From the NCBI GenBank assembly GCA_016758965.1, contig JAEPRB010000014.1:293404-357403 (forward strand): a stretch of 64,000 nucleotides of DNA, written 5' to 3'. The stretch is from Circinella minor (Eukaryota > Mucoromycota > Mucoromycetes > Mucorales > Lichtheimiaceae). The notes beneath the pieces were generated by a model. It searched no databases, had not been told where the DNA came from, and saw only the letters and a list, made by a program, of their open reading frames with translations. Made by a program: the position numbers and the translations under genes. How positions within the stretch are numbered: the stretch's first letter is position 1; each line of letters starts with the position of its first letter. Of this stretch, positions 48,181 to 59,498 are shown piece after piece.

Positions 48181-50355
48181 ATGAATAAGATTATATCAGA
48201 AAAACGAAAACAGACCGGCTTTCCTGTGCATCCATTTAAACCGTTGTATGATATCGATCTGAGTGATGGTCATAATAACATGGATGCCCCATCATCATCA
48301 TCATCATCATCCGAGAGTTCCAGCAGTTGTGGTAGTAACAGCAAACGTAATATAAAGACAGGAACATCAGCAGTCAAGACATCAGTGGAGCCTCAATCTC
48401 AACATTATAAAGCACCACGCGTCAGTATCATTATTGATCAACAGCCCGAATATCTTGATTATGGAAAGTCAATATCTGGACGCTTATATGTCGACACAAA
48501 GGGCGCATCTTCTATAATTCACGTAAAGAATCTCCGAGTTTCGTTATTCGGGCACGCACGTGTTCATAGTGACATACCAAATCAGCCATTGTCAAAAGGT
48601 TTATTTGAATATAAACAGGATACCAAAATATTATCAACAGGTGTACGAATCGTAAAAGGTGGAAGTAATAATAGTAAAAATAATGATAACTATAACGAAC
48701 CATTTGGACTATCTCCCTTTTTAAGCAATGATAAACAGCAACAAGAGAAGCAACAACAGCAAAAAGTTTCCAAACGAAAACAATCTAAAGATAAAGGTCG
48801 AATGTTTGATCCTGATACTTTTCATATATACGATGATGCACATCATTCTGAAGAACACAGAGCCCATTCAGAAGAATTCAATAATAACAGTATTATTGAT
48901 AGCGATTGTTGGCTGCAGCATGACAACAACAGTAATAATAATCCCAACAGCAACAATAATATATCCTTATTTAAACAAGCACGTGACAAAGCGATTGAAC
49001 AACTAATGGATCAAATCGCCCTGCACGCACCAGGCGATCAATCTGTTAGTAGTCATGGGATGTCACTTCAAGTCCTCAATGCACCACAATATGAAGAAGA
49101 AGATAAAGACAAAAATTACAATCTTGAACCCGGAAAAAATCATTGCATCCGTTTTTCAATTCCAATTACGACAAAGCGATTACTTCCTGGTTCATTTGAA
49201 GACAAAAATTATCCTATTCGTTATCATATCTTGGCACTTTTAATTTATACATCTGATAGTGACCTCGATGATACATGCTTCGTCTCCCATACCGCTATAC
49301 CATTAAAATTCCAGCCTACACCTATTACCTCTTTTAGAGATGAGAACTTGATTTCTATGCCACAAAGAACAAATTCCGTTTCCCTGTGGATAACAAACAG
49401 TAAATTAGATCAACTTGTTTTATCTGTAAAAAGTAAACAAGCAGTAAAAACAATGCCACCCCCACCATCATTGTCTAATTCTCGGCGAGAAATTTTCAAT
49501 ACATTCAATCAGTATGAAAAAAACAACAGTATCAACACCAACGATAAATTAACTATACACAATAATAGTACAACATGGATGAGTCGCCTTCTCCATCATC
49601 TAAGCGTTTACTATGTACAAAGGCGCGGAGTACTTACAACTCCTTATCTCAAATGTTTCGTGGAATTGCCCCACAAGACATTTTGTCAAAGTGATTCCAT
49701 ACCGGTACGTGTGCACGTGGAAAATACTGGTCTTGACATTTCTCAGGTTATTATTGAAACCAAACTAAAACAACGTTTATACATGACATACCATTGTGGT
49801 GAAATGGTAGAGTCAAAATTAATCAATCAAGCAACAACTTTATTTACCGCCAATGATCCAACTCAATTAGTATCTTTACCGACAACGACAGAGTCTAACC
49901 ACAACCTCGACAATATCAATGATAATAATCATGAAATATTATCTATTGGAAATACTGCCAAGGATTCAGCAATGGAGTTAAAATGGGATGGTGGAAACAA
50001 TGATCAAAATTCCACTACTACATCAAATTCAGTCGTTCAAAATAATAGTTTGTGCTCATCAAGAAATATTGTATTTGATCTCGCAAAGGTGCTCTATGTT
50101 TCTGATCAATGTACACACACTGTGCTACCCCAAATGACCAAAGACACTTTCGAAATTTCGTATGAGCTTCAGGTCACTGTTTCTGTCATTGGCTCCAGAG
50201 TTATTTCTACCATACACCAAGACGGTTACCAATCATTTTTTTATGCGAGCGCTGATCAACACTTTTCAAGGAGTAATATTACTCGTAATAAAGGATATCT
50301 ATTAAAACCACCCTCTATACCCATTATCATTGGAACTAAACAAAATCATGTATAA
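48181..50355 (+). CDS. Arrestin-like protein, single exon
   Basis: One 724-codon frame with no intron. After a Ser-rich N-terminus, VSIIIDQQPEYLDYGKSISG and VKNLRVSLFGHARV (about 80-128) match the start of an arrestin N-domain. LEPGKNHCIRFSIPI with LPGSFEDKNYPIRYHI (about 317-350) matches its end, and TPYLKCFVELPHKTFCQSDS with VHVENTGLD (about 492-525) the C-domain. Long Asn/Gln/Ser insertions interrupt the strands. Alpha-arrestins are adaptors that bring ubiquitin ligases to membrane cargo. No PPxY motif for a Rsp5-type ligase is seen, so the adaptor role is inferred from fold only. A Ser run (SSSSSSSESSSS) comes from TCA repeats. Confidence 0.75.
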   Translation: MNKIISEKRKQTGFPVHPFKPLYDIDLSDGHNNMDAPSSSSSSSESSSSCGSNSKRNIKTGTSAVKTSVEPQSQHYKAPRVSIIIDQQPEYLDYGKSISGRLYVDTKGASSIIHVKNLRVSLFGHARVHSDIPNQPLSKGLFEYKQDTKILSTGVRIVKGGSNNSKNNDNYNEPFGLSPFLSNDKQQQEKQQQQKVSKRKQSKDKGRMFDPDTFHIYDDAHHSEEHRAHSEEFNNNSIIDSDCWLQHDNNSNNNPNSNNNISLFKQARDKAIEQLMDQIALHAPGDQSVSSHGMSLQVLNAPQYEEEDKDKNYNLEPGKNHCIRFSIPITTKRLLPGSFEDKNYPIRYHILALLIYTSDSDLDDTCFVSHTAIPLKFQPTPITSFRDENLISMPQRTNSVSLWITNSKLDQLVLSVKSKQAVKTMPPPPSLSNSRREIFNTFNQYEKNNSINTNDKLTIHNNSTTWMSRLLHHLSVYYVQRRGVLTTPYLKCFVELPHKTFCQSDSIPVRVHVENTGLDISQVIIETKLKQRLYMTYHCGEMVESKLINQATTLFTANDPTQLVSLPTTTESNHNLDNINDNNHEILSIGNTAKDSAMELKWDGGNNDQNSTTTSNSVVQNNSLCSSRNIVFDLAKVLYVSDQCTHTVLPQMTKDTFEISYELQVTVSVIGSRVISTIHQDGYQSFFYASADQHFSRSNITRNKGYLLKPPSIPIIIGTKQNHV

Positions 50356-51917
50356 CAGTTTTTTCTTCTATGGTTAATTATTCTCCTCCTAGTAACCTTT
50401 TTCCTAAATATAATAATACGTACTAATAATTGCAACAGCAGAAATAGTAGTAGAAATCATAATACATAATAAAAACTCTAATATATACATTAATACTATC
50501 TTATATAATAATAAAGTGCGCTTTTTTTTTATCGTTTTTATGATAAGGAGGACGAAGAACTAGATAAATAAGGTATTGCCCTACATAAATTCTGTCGTAA
50601 TGGTTTTTTTAGCACTAGAAATGCTTTTTTAGGAGTTAAAAACACAAAAAAAAGTTGTGGGAGTTAAGTGGTTCATATTATTTGTTGATTTCTAATAAAA
50701 ATAATGTAAAAAACAGTGATCAACATTGTAAATAAACAAGTTTTCTATTATTTTATGCACCTGGTATTAAAATTAAAAGATAATATAATATAAATAACAA
50801 TAAGTCAATATTATAGGGACAAACAAATCTCTAAAATGGATCAGTGCGTTACGTAATAGAGATCTGAGATGGCTGATATTACACAATAATAGCTGCTCAC
50901 AAACATGTAAAATAAAAAAAAAACCCCACCCAAGTATGGATGGATATCCACATTTAAATGTTGTCAGCAAATAAAATATGAGAATACGGATAAACGTTTT
51001 AAAATCATCTTGTTAAACTACCTGGCAACCCGAAGCGAAGTATTGTGCTTTTAAATTGAACAACAGCAACGACGAGCTTGTAATTCTCATATTGGCTTAG
51101 TGAAATGATTAAAACCACTATGTCTCTGGTAAATCGAATATATTTATTAAGTATACTTAGTAGCCTCTTATTCATGGCCGAATAATCGAAACGGGATACA
51201 TATTGGACCATTTTGATTAATAATAAAAGTGTGGTTAAAAGACTAGTAATAAAGCAAATTGCAAAAAAAAAAAAAATAAGTCGACGCGCGTACATTATTT
51301 TAGTACGTCTAAAAGAGGAAATAGACACAAAAAAAAATTAGAAAAAGTCAAATTCAAATATGAAAATATTTCCATATTTGCGAGGGGATTATTTTTTAAT
51401 TTTTCAGGTTTGTGAGCAGCTAATCTGTCATCAGAAACCAATGCCTTTTTTATCGAACAGGAGAGAGGACAACCCTCATATCCATGGAATGATGCGCAGC
51501 AATATTTATTCATACATCCGGTTTTTGCCGATATGTCTGGTCATTGCTATGTACACATCTAATTTCCGGCCTAAGTTTTTTCTTAATATCTTATGGATAT
51601 TTGCCTGTTCTAGCAAATAGGTTAATAAGTATATTTATTCATTTCTTATAAGAATATATACTTGAAAGTGGTTATTTTTAATTCGACACATATCACTTCT
51701 TTTAGACAAAATGAGAAAAAAAGAAAAATGTGAATGTAATAATAAGAAAAGAATGGTTGATTTATACTTTAACTTATTCTTTCCGTGGGAAACAAGTAGA
51801 TCAGGCAAATGCCGGGGAAATGATTACGCTTTTTTATGCGTTTATATACATGTTCTAATAATTATTTTTTTCATCAGCACATTCTTTTTTTTTTTCGCTA
51901 CGTATCCCATTTTTGTT
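50356..51917. other. Intergenic with an imperfect inverted repeat
   Basis: No gene supported. Contains an inverted repeat with arms at about 50880-50945 and 51370-51430 (separate entry). The frame 51005-51328 (-) is hydrophobic, unspliced and without motifs. Confidence 0.4.
50880..51430. repeat. Imperfect about 60-bp inverted repeat, 0.55 kb element
   Basis: The minus strand of 50945-50880 reads TTTGTGAGCAGCT after a T-rich stretch, and 51370-51430 on + reads the same TTTGTGAGCAGCT after a similar GGGG-then-T-rich stretch. About three quarters of the bases agree by eye across the arms. It could be a MITE-like element or two decayed inverted gene pieces. Confidence 0.45.
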
Positions 51918-54167
51918 ATGGAAAAGATACAAACAAGTTCTGATGACAGCAAGACAAGTAATAATAATGGGTTAAATAATGATAACAAGATTATAACGAT
52001 TGATGGTGATTCTACGATGGCGATGACGATAAATGTGACAGAAGCAAAAAATATGTCATGGTTAAAAGCTATTTGGACAGGGAAAACGTCAAATATAGCA
52101 GCAGATGCGAAATCATTTTCTCGTTTAAGAAAATTAATTATAGTCACCATTGTTTCAGTATCAGGTACAACGTAAGCTACTATAGTATCGTAACAAAAAA
52201 AGAAACTGACTTAATTATAATAACCATACATTTTACTAACCCAAAACACTTTAAAATCATAGAACATCTCTCATAGCAACAGTTTATGTATGTAGCAAGA
52301 TAATAACTAAATGTTACGTATGTAATAGAGTGATGTATTTTTTGTAAGATATTGAATGTAATTTATAGTACCCTGCATTAGTTCAAATGCAAGAATATTT
52401 TCAAACGACTGATACGGCGATCAATGCCTCCCTGGCTATATACGTATTTTTGATTGGATTCTTTCCCGTTTGTTGGTCAAGCTTTTCGGATGTTTATGGA
52501 AGACGACCCATTTATCTTATATCATTTATGATTGCAATTATTGGATCAGTTTGTTGTGCTGTCTCAGTCAATATAGGAATGTTTATTGCATTTCGTGCAA
52601 TAACTGCACTTGGATCTTCATCAGTAAGTTTATTTTTGTATTATTATATGTGTTGCTACTTTTTGTAAAATAAATAAATAAAGATCCATTAATATTTTTA
52701 TTAATTAATTGATGATTTATAAATCAAAATTAATAACTACGTAGTGCCTAAGCCTTGGAGCAGCAACAATTAGTGACATTTTTGAAAGTCATGAACGAGG
52801 CCGGGCATTTTCTTATTACATGACAGGTCCTCTACTTGGTCCAGCATTGGGGTATATATACACAGAAAAAAAATAAAAAAAATAAATAAACGTTGAACGT
52901 TAAACGTTCATAAGTATACTAGAAAAAATAGTAATTTATATTTGTCATATATTGTTGATTCATAAAATTATAGACCGATTATAGGTGGTGGCTTAAATCA
53001 AGCACTTGGTTGGAGAAGCATTTTTTGGTTTATTACTATTCTAAATGCTTGTGTATGGTTTGCAACGCTATTTTTTCTACCAGAAACTCGTTATGATAAG
53101 GAAGATCCTGAAGCGCCCCCACCATCAGCTTCCATCACAACTAAAGAGAAGAAAACTGAGCCAAAAAAACAAAGGTTTGTCAATCCATTTGAGTCTCTTA
53201 AACTTTTGCGAAATTTGAATATTGCATTGGCGGCTTGGTTTATTGGTGTTCTGTAAGTATATTTGACACATATATAAAAAATATTATTTATTACAATTGA
53301 GTCGTTGATTGTTAGTAATTTGATGAGTGGATCTTCTATACGTACGTATAATTAATATAAAACTTTACAAGTTTTATGGTTTATTATCTTATGAATGCCA
53401 ACTTTACCCGTGTTTATACAGTTCAGTATGGACTCAATTCCAGTGATGTTGGTCTTTGTTATCTTCCAATTGCAATTGGGAATGTTTTTGGGGGAATCAT
53501 AGGTGGTCAGGCATCTGATCGACTATATATGAAGCGCGCAGCAAGTTATCCAGGACAAGCATTTCCAGAAATGCGTTTAGGTGGAATATTCTTTTATGGA
53601 ACAATTATTATGCAATTATTGGGATTCACAGCTTATGGATGGTGTGTCCAATATAATATTCATTTTGCAGTTGGTTTAATATTTTTATTTGTTGGTAAAT
53701 GTTTATATAAGCTGGTTCCATCCATTTTTTTAGTTACAAAGAGAAAAAGTATATTGGTTATCATTTTGTGTAATAAGTCAACGATATATTTTACGCATTG
53801 TTTTATTGATAGTTGGTTTGGCACTTGGTGGTAATAATATTACCACATCAACATATATGGTGGATTGTTTTCGAACTCGAAGTGCTTCTGTAACAGGTAA
53901 AAAAAAAAAAATTTGAGAAAAAAAGCATAATACTTATTTTTATTTTACTAACACAGAATTGTATTTTACATAGCCTGCAATAATTTTGTACGTTATACAA
54001 TGGCTGGAATAAGCTCTCTAGTTGCTGCAGATCTTGGTCATGTTTTGACACCTGGAATTTTGTATACATTGTGTGGAGCTACATTATTTTTATTTTCTGG
54101 GTGTATAATTTATATCCAAATCAAAGGAACCAAACAAGCCGATAAAGAACAACATAATCAAGAATAA
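51918..54167 (+). CDS. MFS transporter, DHA1 type (second)
   Basis: Clear exons: first from ATG 51918 to about 52157-52171, then 52369-52623, 52745-52851, 52974-53252, 53372-53694, 53813-53896 and 53974-54167. Landmarks are YPALVQMQEYFQTTDTAINA (TM1-2 loop), SFSDVYGRRPIYL (motif A), GPLLGPALGPIIGG (motif C), GWRSIFWF and FLPETRYDKEDPE. The C-terminal half is QYGLNSSDVGLCYLP to FSGCIIYIQIKGT. These fit the drug:H+ antiporter family related to yeast Qdr/Aqr proteins. The junction of exon 1 to 52369 cannot be settled: GTATCA after 52157 gives an in-frame join but drops residues usually present before YPAL, while the better donor ACGTAAGC gives the wrong phase. A missed microexon or a small error is possible. 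Confidence 0.82.
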
Positions 54168-54384
54168 ATCATAATAGAATAAGAAAAAAAAAGACCCTAA
54201 AATTATCTATCATATTTAATTTCTTTAAATAAAATATAAGAGAAGTCTACCATTTTTTTTACAGAAGAATACGTCTTCCAAATAAGGTAAAACACCGCTG
54301 TGACTCCAGGGATAAAGTGTATTTTGTCAAAAAGAAAAATAAAACAAATTTTTTGTTCGACCACCAAAAATAATATAAACGTCA

Positions 54385-55294
54385 ATGGCAAGCCGTAGTA
54401 TCGCACGCGCCGTTCAACCTACCTTATCCAAACCAGCTTGTCGCGCATTCTCTTCCACATCGGCTTCTTTAGCCGGTCGTCAAGGAGGTCGATTCCGAAA
54501 ACCTGAAAAGAAGTTCGATGTTGCTTATATGGAGAAATTTGAATTTGACGACCAAACCACGATCGGTCACGAACTTTTTGAAAACATTCGCACTGTTCGT
54601 CAATATCTTCGCAAAACCGAATACGAATTACCAAAATTACAAAGTAAGAGAAAGAAAATTGACAACACCATTGTCATGTACATGTTTTATAAAGAACGTA
54701 CACCATTAAGAAAGAAAAAAAGAAGAAAAGGAAAAATAAAATAAAAAGCAAATGAACGTACTCCAATAACAGATTTTATTTATTATCATAATTATCTTTA
54801 GCATTCGCCAAACCATTTGAACCACCAACTTCGGAACAAATTGTAAAGCTTAAAACACACAACTATCTCGGCGAAGGTCATCCTGTAGAACGTAAAGTTG
54901 TACTTTCTGTCAAAGTATCAGACTTAAAGTTGGATGATAAAGAAAAACATAAGTTTTTACTCTTGGCTGGACCCCGATATAATGTTGATACAGAAGAATT
55001 TGTCTTGTCAAGTGAAAAGTTCCCTCACCGTAAACAAAACAAGAAATATGTTCATGATGTATTAAACAAATTATTAGCTGAATCTAAGGTAACTTACATA
55101 TTTTTGACAGGGAAATGAAAATTTTGGATACTTTTGTGTTAAGTTACTTACTATATGACTGTTATTAGAATAAGGATGATACATTTGAAGACATTCCCCT
55201 GAATCTCGCACAACCCAAGAAGAGACTTCAATTCCCCAAGGAATGGGCTCGCCCACCCCAACCACAACAACAAGAAGCACAACAACAAGAATAG
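54385..55294 (+). CDS. RSM24: Mitochondrial small-subunit ribosomal protein mS35
   Basis: Three exons (54385-54643, 54802-55088, 55169-55294) give 223 aa. The N-terminus MASRSIARAVQPTLSKPACR is a mitochondrial presequence. The core GHPVERKVVLSVKVSDLKLD, LLLAGPRYNVDTEEF and SSEKFPHRKQNKKY is the conserved domain of mS35 (MRPS35 in animals, Rsm24 in yeast), a mitoribosome-specific 37S protein. The C-terminus ends in a Gln/Pro-rich tail. The stop lies 130 bp from the convergent GH17 gene, so the 3' ends nearly meet. Confidence 0.9.
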
Positions 55295-55423
55295 ATACAA
55301 CGCTCATTTTTTTTTAAAAAAAAACAATTGTACAAAACATCCCTCAGTCACTTCACATTTTAAAATTATTATATAAATATATTTCGTTTTTTTTTCTGGT
55401 CTTATAATATATTATTCTTAACT

Positions 55424-56602
55424 TTAACAACTTGGATTAACATTGATACCCTCCTTCAAATTTCCATCTTGATCCATGATACCAAAGTGACCCTCAACAC
55501 CAGGTTTATAGGGTTCTTCAAATGCAGAGAAATAGAGAACATCTACATTGTTATTTCGGCTCCAACACAGGACTTCACCAAGATATCTAAATATTGACAA
55601 TTGGTTGATCCTTCTCAAAATTTATAGTTAAAGTTTAAAGAGAAGAGATAATTAAATCAATCAACATACGTGTTTTCATTTTCAATGGTTGCTTGTGCAA
55701 TATCAATATTAGGACCGAGTGTATCACCTTCGGAAGATCCGGAAGGCCACCCTGTCTCAGAAATCATAACCCTCTTGTTACCAGCCTTAGCCTTAATCGT
55801 TTCGTAATGATCAGCGAGAGTATTAATTCCTTGTTCAATAGTAGTACCTTCCCAGAATGGGAATGCATTCCTTAAAAAGTCAAATGTGTTAGAATTTATT
55901 ATATGTGAAACATTTATTCCCTCTCTCTTTCTCTTATTTATTTTCCTCTTCTCCTTCATCATATCAAAAAGTTTTCATAACTTACATCGAAACAAAATCA
56001 ACTACATTAAAAACCTCTGGAGATACTTCATTATAGGTTTCGGCATTGGTAACTTCGATACCCTTGGGCTCAGCGACTTGTTTTACTTCCTTGATCCAAT
56101 TTGTCAAAGTGTTTGCGTCTGCATCTTCACGATAAAGAACTTCTGAACCAGCGATAATGCTATTCACGTTACTAAAATCATATTTAGCAAGGAGATCCTT
56201 GAGGGCTTGGATTTCCAAGTTAAATGTATCTTGTCTATCAAGCCACATACCCAAATGTAAGTCCATACCAAGTTCTTGTGTAGCTTGTAATGCCAAGTCA
56301 GCTGTTCATGTAATATAAAGAGAACAGATCACACAATGGGTTAATATAAATGGACACATATAGAGATACAGTCGAAAAAATAAGCCTTTACCTTGATTAC
56401 AGACATGTAAGGAAAAAGTACGAACACGATTGGTGTACTTTTGAATTAATTCAAAATCCTTCTTCATTTTATCAAGAGTAGGACAGTTGTCTTTGTCGAT
56501 ACCATAGTTAAGACCATAGAAAACATCTCCTGCAGCACTCGCCATCATTGGGATGGAAGTGGCTAAGGCGGCACCGAACAAGGTAATCAAGGATGATTTC
56601 AT
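55424..56602 (-). CDS. Secreted GH17 beta-1,3-glucanase (Bgl2/Scw-like)
   Basis: Four exons (56602-56392, 56301-55986, 55870-55670, 55586-55424) give 296 aa. A signal peptide (MKSSLITLFGAALATSIPMM, cleavage near ASA-AG) directs it to the wall. The acid/base Glu lies in IIAGSEVLYRED (Glu124) and the nucleophile in MISETGWPSGS (Glu214). GLNYG at the start and FSAFEEPYK near the end are GH17 landmarks. Bgl2-type enzymes cut and transfer beta-1,3-glucan chains during wall remodelling. No C-terminal GPI signal is seen, so a soluble wall protein is likely. Confidence 0.95.
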
Positions 56603-57675
56603 TATGCTGTTTTTTTTTTTTTTGCCTAAAAAAAAAGATGTAATTTGAGCCTTTTTTTATTTGAAGTTTTAAAAACTATTTATACAAATCTTCCATGTAT
56701 CGTCAAACATGGATATCTGAACCCTTTCCACCCATGGCTAGGGGTTTTAAATATTAATATCCAATCCCGTTCTCTGCCCCAGCTACAACACTGAGCCCTT
56801 ATTATAAAAGTATGTAACTTTGATATAACTGCTATATACGTACTCTAAGAATCAAAAATATTCATATATTTTACAGTTCCATAAAGCCAAAATATAAAGA
56901 TTTTGTCATTAGATCAATATAACTCTGAAATCTTAGTAATTTTTAAACAAACTACATATGATACAAGAAAAAAAAACAGTATTTCAAGTTATTCCATTAG
57001 TAATACGTCGTATTATATTGTGTTGTCAACAAACCATATAGTCTTCATCTGTCCAATTACTGTATGAACGCTTCTTTTAGCAAAGATGGGTGATAATAAC
57101 AATCATAGGCGATGTATTTCTTAAAAGAATAAATTCCATCAGTTTTACAAGATGAAAACGTTGACCAACATGACATCCCCACTGGTGAACATGTTACTGA
57201 CAACAATATACTTATTTACTAGAACAGAAGATTACAAGATGCTAGATATCGAAATATAAAAAAAAATATTCACAGGACATATTGGTCTTTTTTCTTAATT
57301 AGAAATTGGTTTTAGATTTTATGAATGCTACTTCCAAACCCCCGTTCTTGCATGACAAGACGTTATCGAAATCTATATCTTTCTCGATCCTTTTAAAAGA
57401 AACCCCTAATCACAACATCTTCTCTATTCTTAAACCATCAGTTCACGTCATCACATCCCTTCCTTTCTAATTATCATACAATCCAATAGTAAATTATTCA
57501 ACGAACACAAAAAAAAAAATCAAAAAATCAAAAAACCAAAAAACCAAAAAACGATCAGGAACCAGGCCAACAAAACTGCTGACAAAGGACAAAAAAGTTT
57601 TTTTAAGCGCATACGTATCCACACATGCAGTATACATTTTATTTAAGTCAATTTAACAATCGACAAAAACATGAC
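56603..57675. other. Intergenic, GH17 promoter side
   Basis: AT-rich, no gene seen. A CAAAAAAC-type short repeat is at about 57521-57553. Confidence 0.5.
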
Positions 57676-58138
57676 TTATTGTTGGTAGGAGAAGACGTTC
57701 TTCAAGTCTATATAAAAACACAAAAAATTGTCAAAAAAATTTCATTCAATATTTTTTTTTTACTCTCACAAAATAAAATCAAATACTTACAACCATCTTC
57801 AGTGGCCAAACGGTTAAGGGAGTCATCAGACTCGGCTTCACGACGGACGAAACCACAGAGGGCATAGGTAGAGTAGGAACCAGTCAAACGACCTTCAGCA
57901 TTGACATCGCCAACGTTGATTTGGACTGAAGCGTGGTCCTTGGCAGTGATGAGACGGTTGGTAGCCGAGCTGTAGTATTTTTTAAATAATTAATACAAAA
58001 TGAATATTTTTTTTAGTTCAATTGTTATTTTTATTCATTATACACGTAACGAAGGTTAATGAATAAAAAATATTAAAGATATACGCACCACTTGCGGGGG
58101 ATGTACAAATCAACAAGTTTGCCTTCAGAGTTCTCCAT
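57676..58138 (-). CDS. RPS21: Ribosomal protein eS21 (40S)
   Basis: Three exons (58138-58089, 57969-57791, 57707-57676) give 86 aa, against 87 in yeast. [16 protein letters not shown] opens the protein; [20 protein letters not shown] spans the first junction; [15 protein letters not shown] text ([16 protein letters not shown]) and the end LKNVFSYQQ complete the family. It is a small 40S subunit protein near the mRNA exit side, needed for 18S rRNA maturation. The last exon is only 32 nt and is missed if reading frames alone are used. Confidence 0.95.
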
Positions 58139-59033
58139 TTTTAAAACCGGAAAAGAGAGGGTTCAAAATACACACCTTCTACTCACAAATATTTTCATTC
58201 TCCAAGCCACCCTTTTTTCTTTAGCCCTGAAAAGTCCGCTCGTTGCTGGGCAGCCAATACCCGCTTATTTCAGTTGTCATAGAAATTAGAGCTTCCATTA
58301 TTGTTTTTCGAAGGTGCGGCACTTGTTAATTAATAAGAATAGTCGATAATGTTCACTGATTTATCATACACACATATTCTTTTATTCAAACCCGCACGCC
58401 AACTAAATTATTTTTGAAGCATGGCTGTACTTATTTGATTGTTCCTTTTCGATAATTATATTATCGAAAGATCAAGATACGCTATTGCATATAACAAAAT
58501 TCTTTAAAAAGCTTAGAACAAGATTTTTATAAAAAGAATTAATTGCTTGAAGATAATTATTATAAATAATAAAAGGATGACACAAAAAAAATATAAATTT
58601 TAAGCTTATCTTTATACCTAACAGCAATAACAAGCATCACTGTAGTGTAATAAATAAATAGTATTGTGTATATTATATTGCCAACGTAATAAACCAAATC
58701 AATTACGGATCTAATTATTTATATAATTTATATATAAGGTGATCGATCATCTTTTAGTAAGCCCCGTGAGGCAGGTCTATCGAATACGTCGTCTGTGAAC
58801 CAGAGAGAACGTTATCACTCCGCAAACTTAGTTTTATCCTGCTGGTGTTCGCAGACTAATATTGGTATATATCTTTACTTTGCACTTTATGCTTTATAAT
58901 ACATACCTGTGCTATTATTATTGTTATTAACCTTTATTATACAAACAACAAAACATTGACCTAATTATTTTTTTTTCGGCTATACTCATTACTGTATACA
59001 ACTCCCTATCTTTCCAATTAGCAGCTAAATAGT
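58139..59033. other. Divergent promoter region, RPS21 and myotubularin
   Basis: AT-rich except about 58220-58320, next to the RPS21 start. No gene or RNA was recognised; 58730-58870 is slightly GC-richer but folds into no tRNA I can see. Confidence 0.5.
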
Positions 59034-59462
59034 ATGATGCATCAGAGCAGAATAGATCTGCTAAAGATTACGCAGGTATATATTATTTATATATACTAAA
59101 AACTTCTTTTTATGATAGTCCAAGTATCTACATGTTCTTTATATTATTATTTTAAGTTTTCTCTCTTTTTTTTACATTTACAACAATGTATACTCTTTTT
59201 TTTTCTCTTATGTTAGGTACAAGATGTACTACTTGAGAAAGGCAATGAGGTGCACACGGGTACAGTTCACCTGACGGTTCATAACCTAATATTCAACTAT
59301 CCCGAAGGGGAGATATGGGTATGATATTGTGTTTATGGGTTACTTATATATATATATTTATAAATATGAAGGAGGGTGGGGGTCAAATCAAAAGCTGAAA
59401 CATATTCACCAAATAACAAACTGGTAATTATGTACGTTACTTGTGTATAATGTGTTTGTATA

Positions 59463-59498
<36 letters not shown>

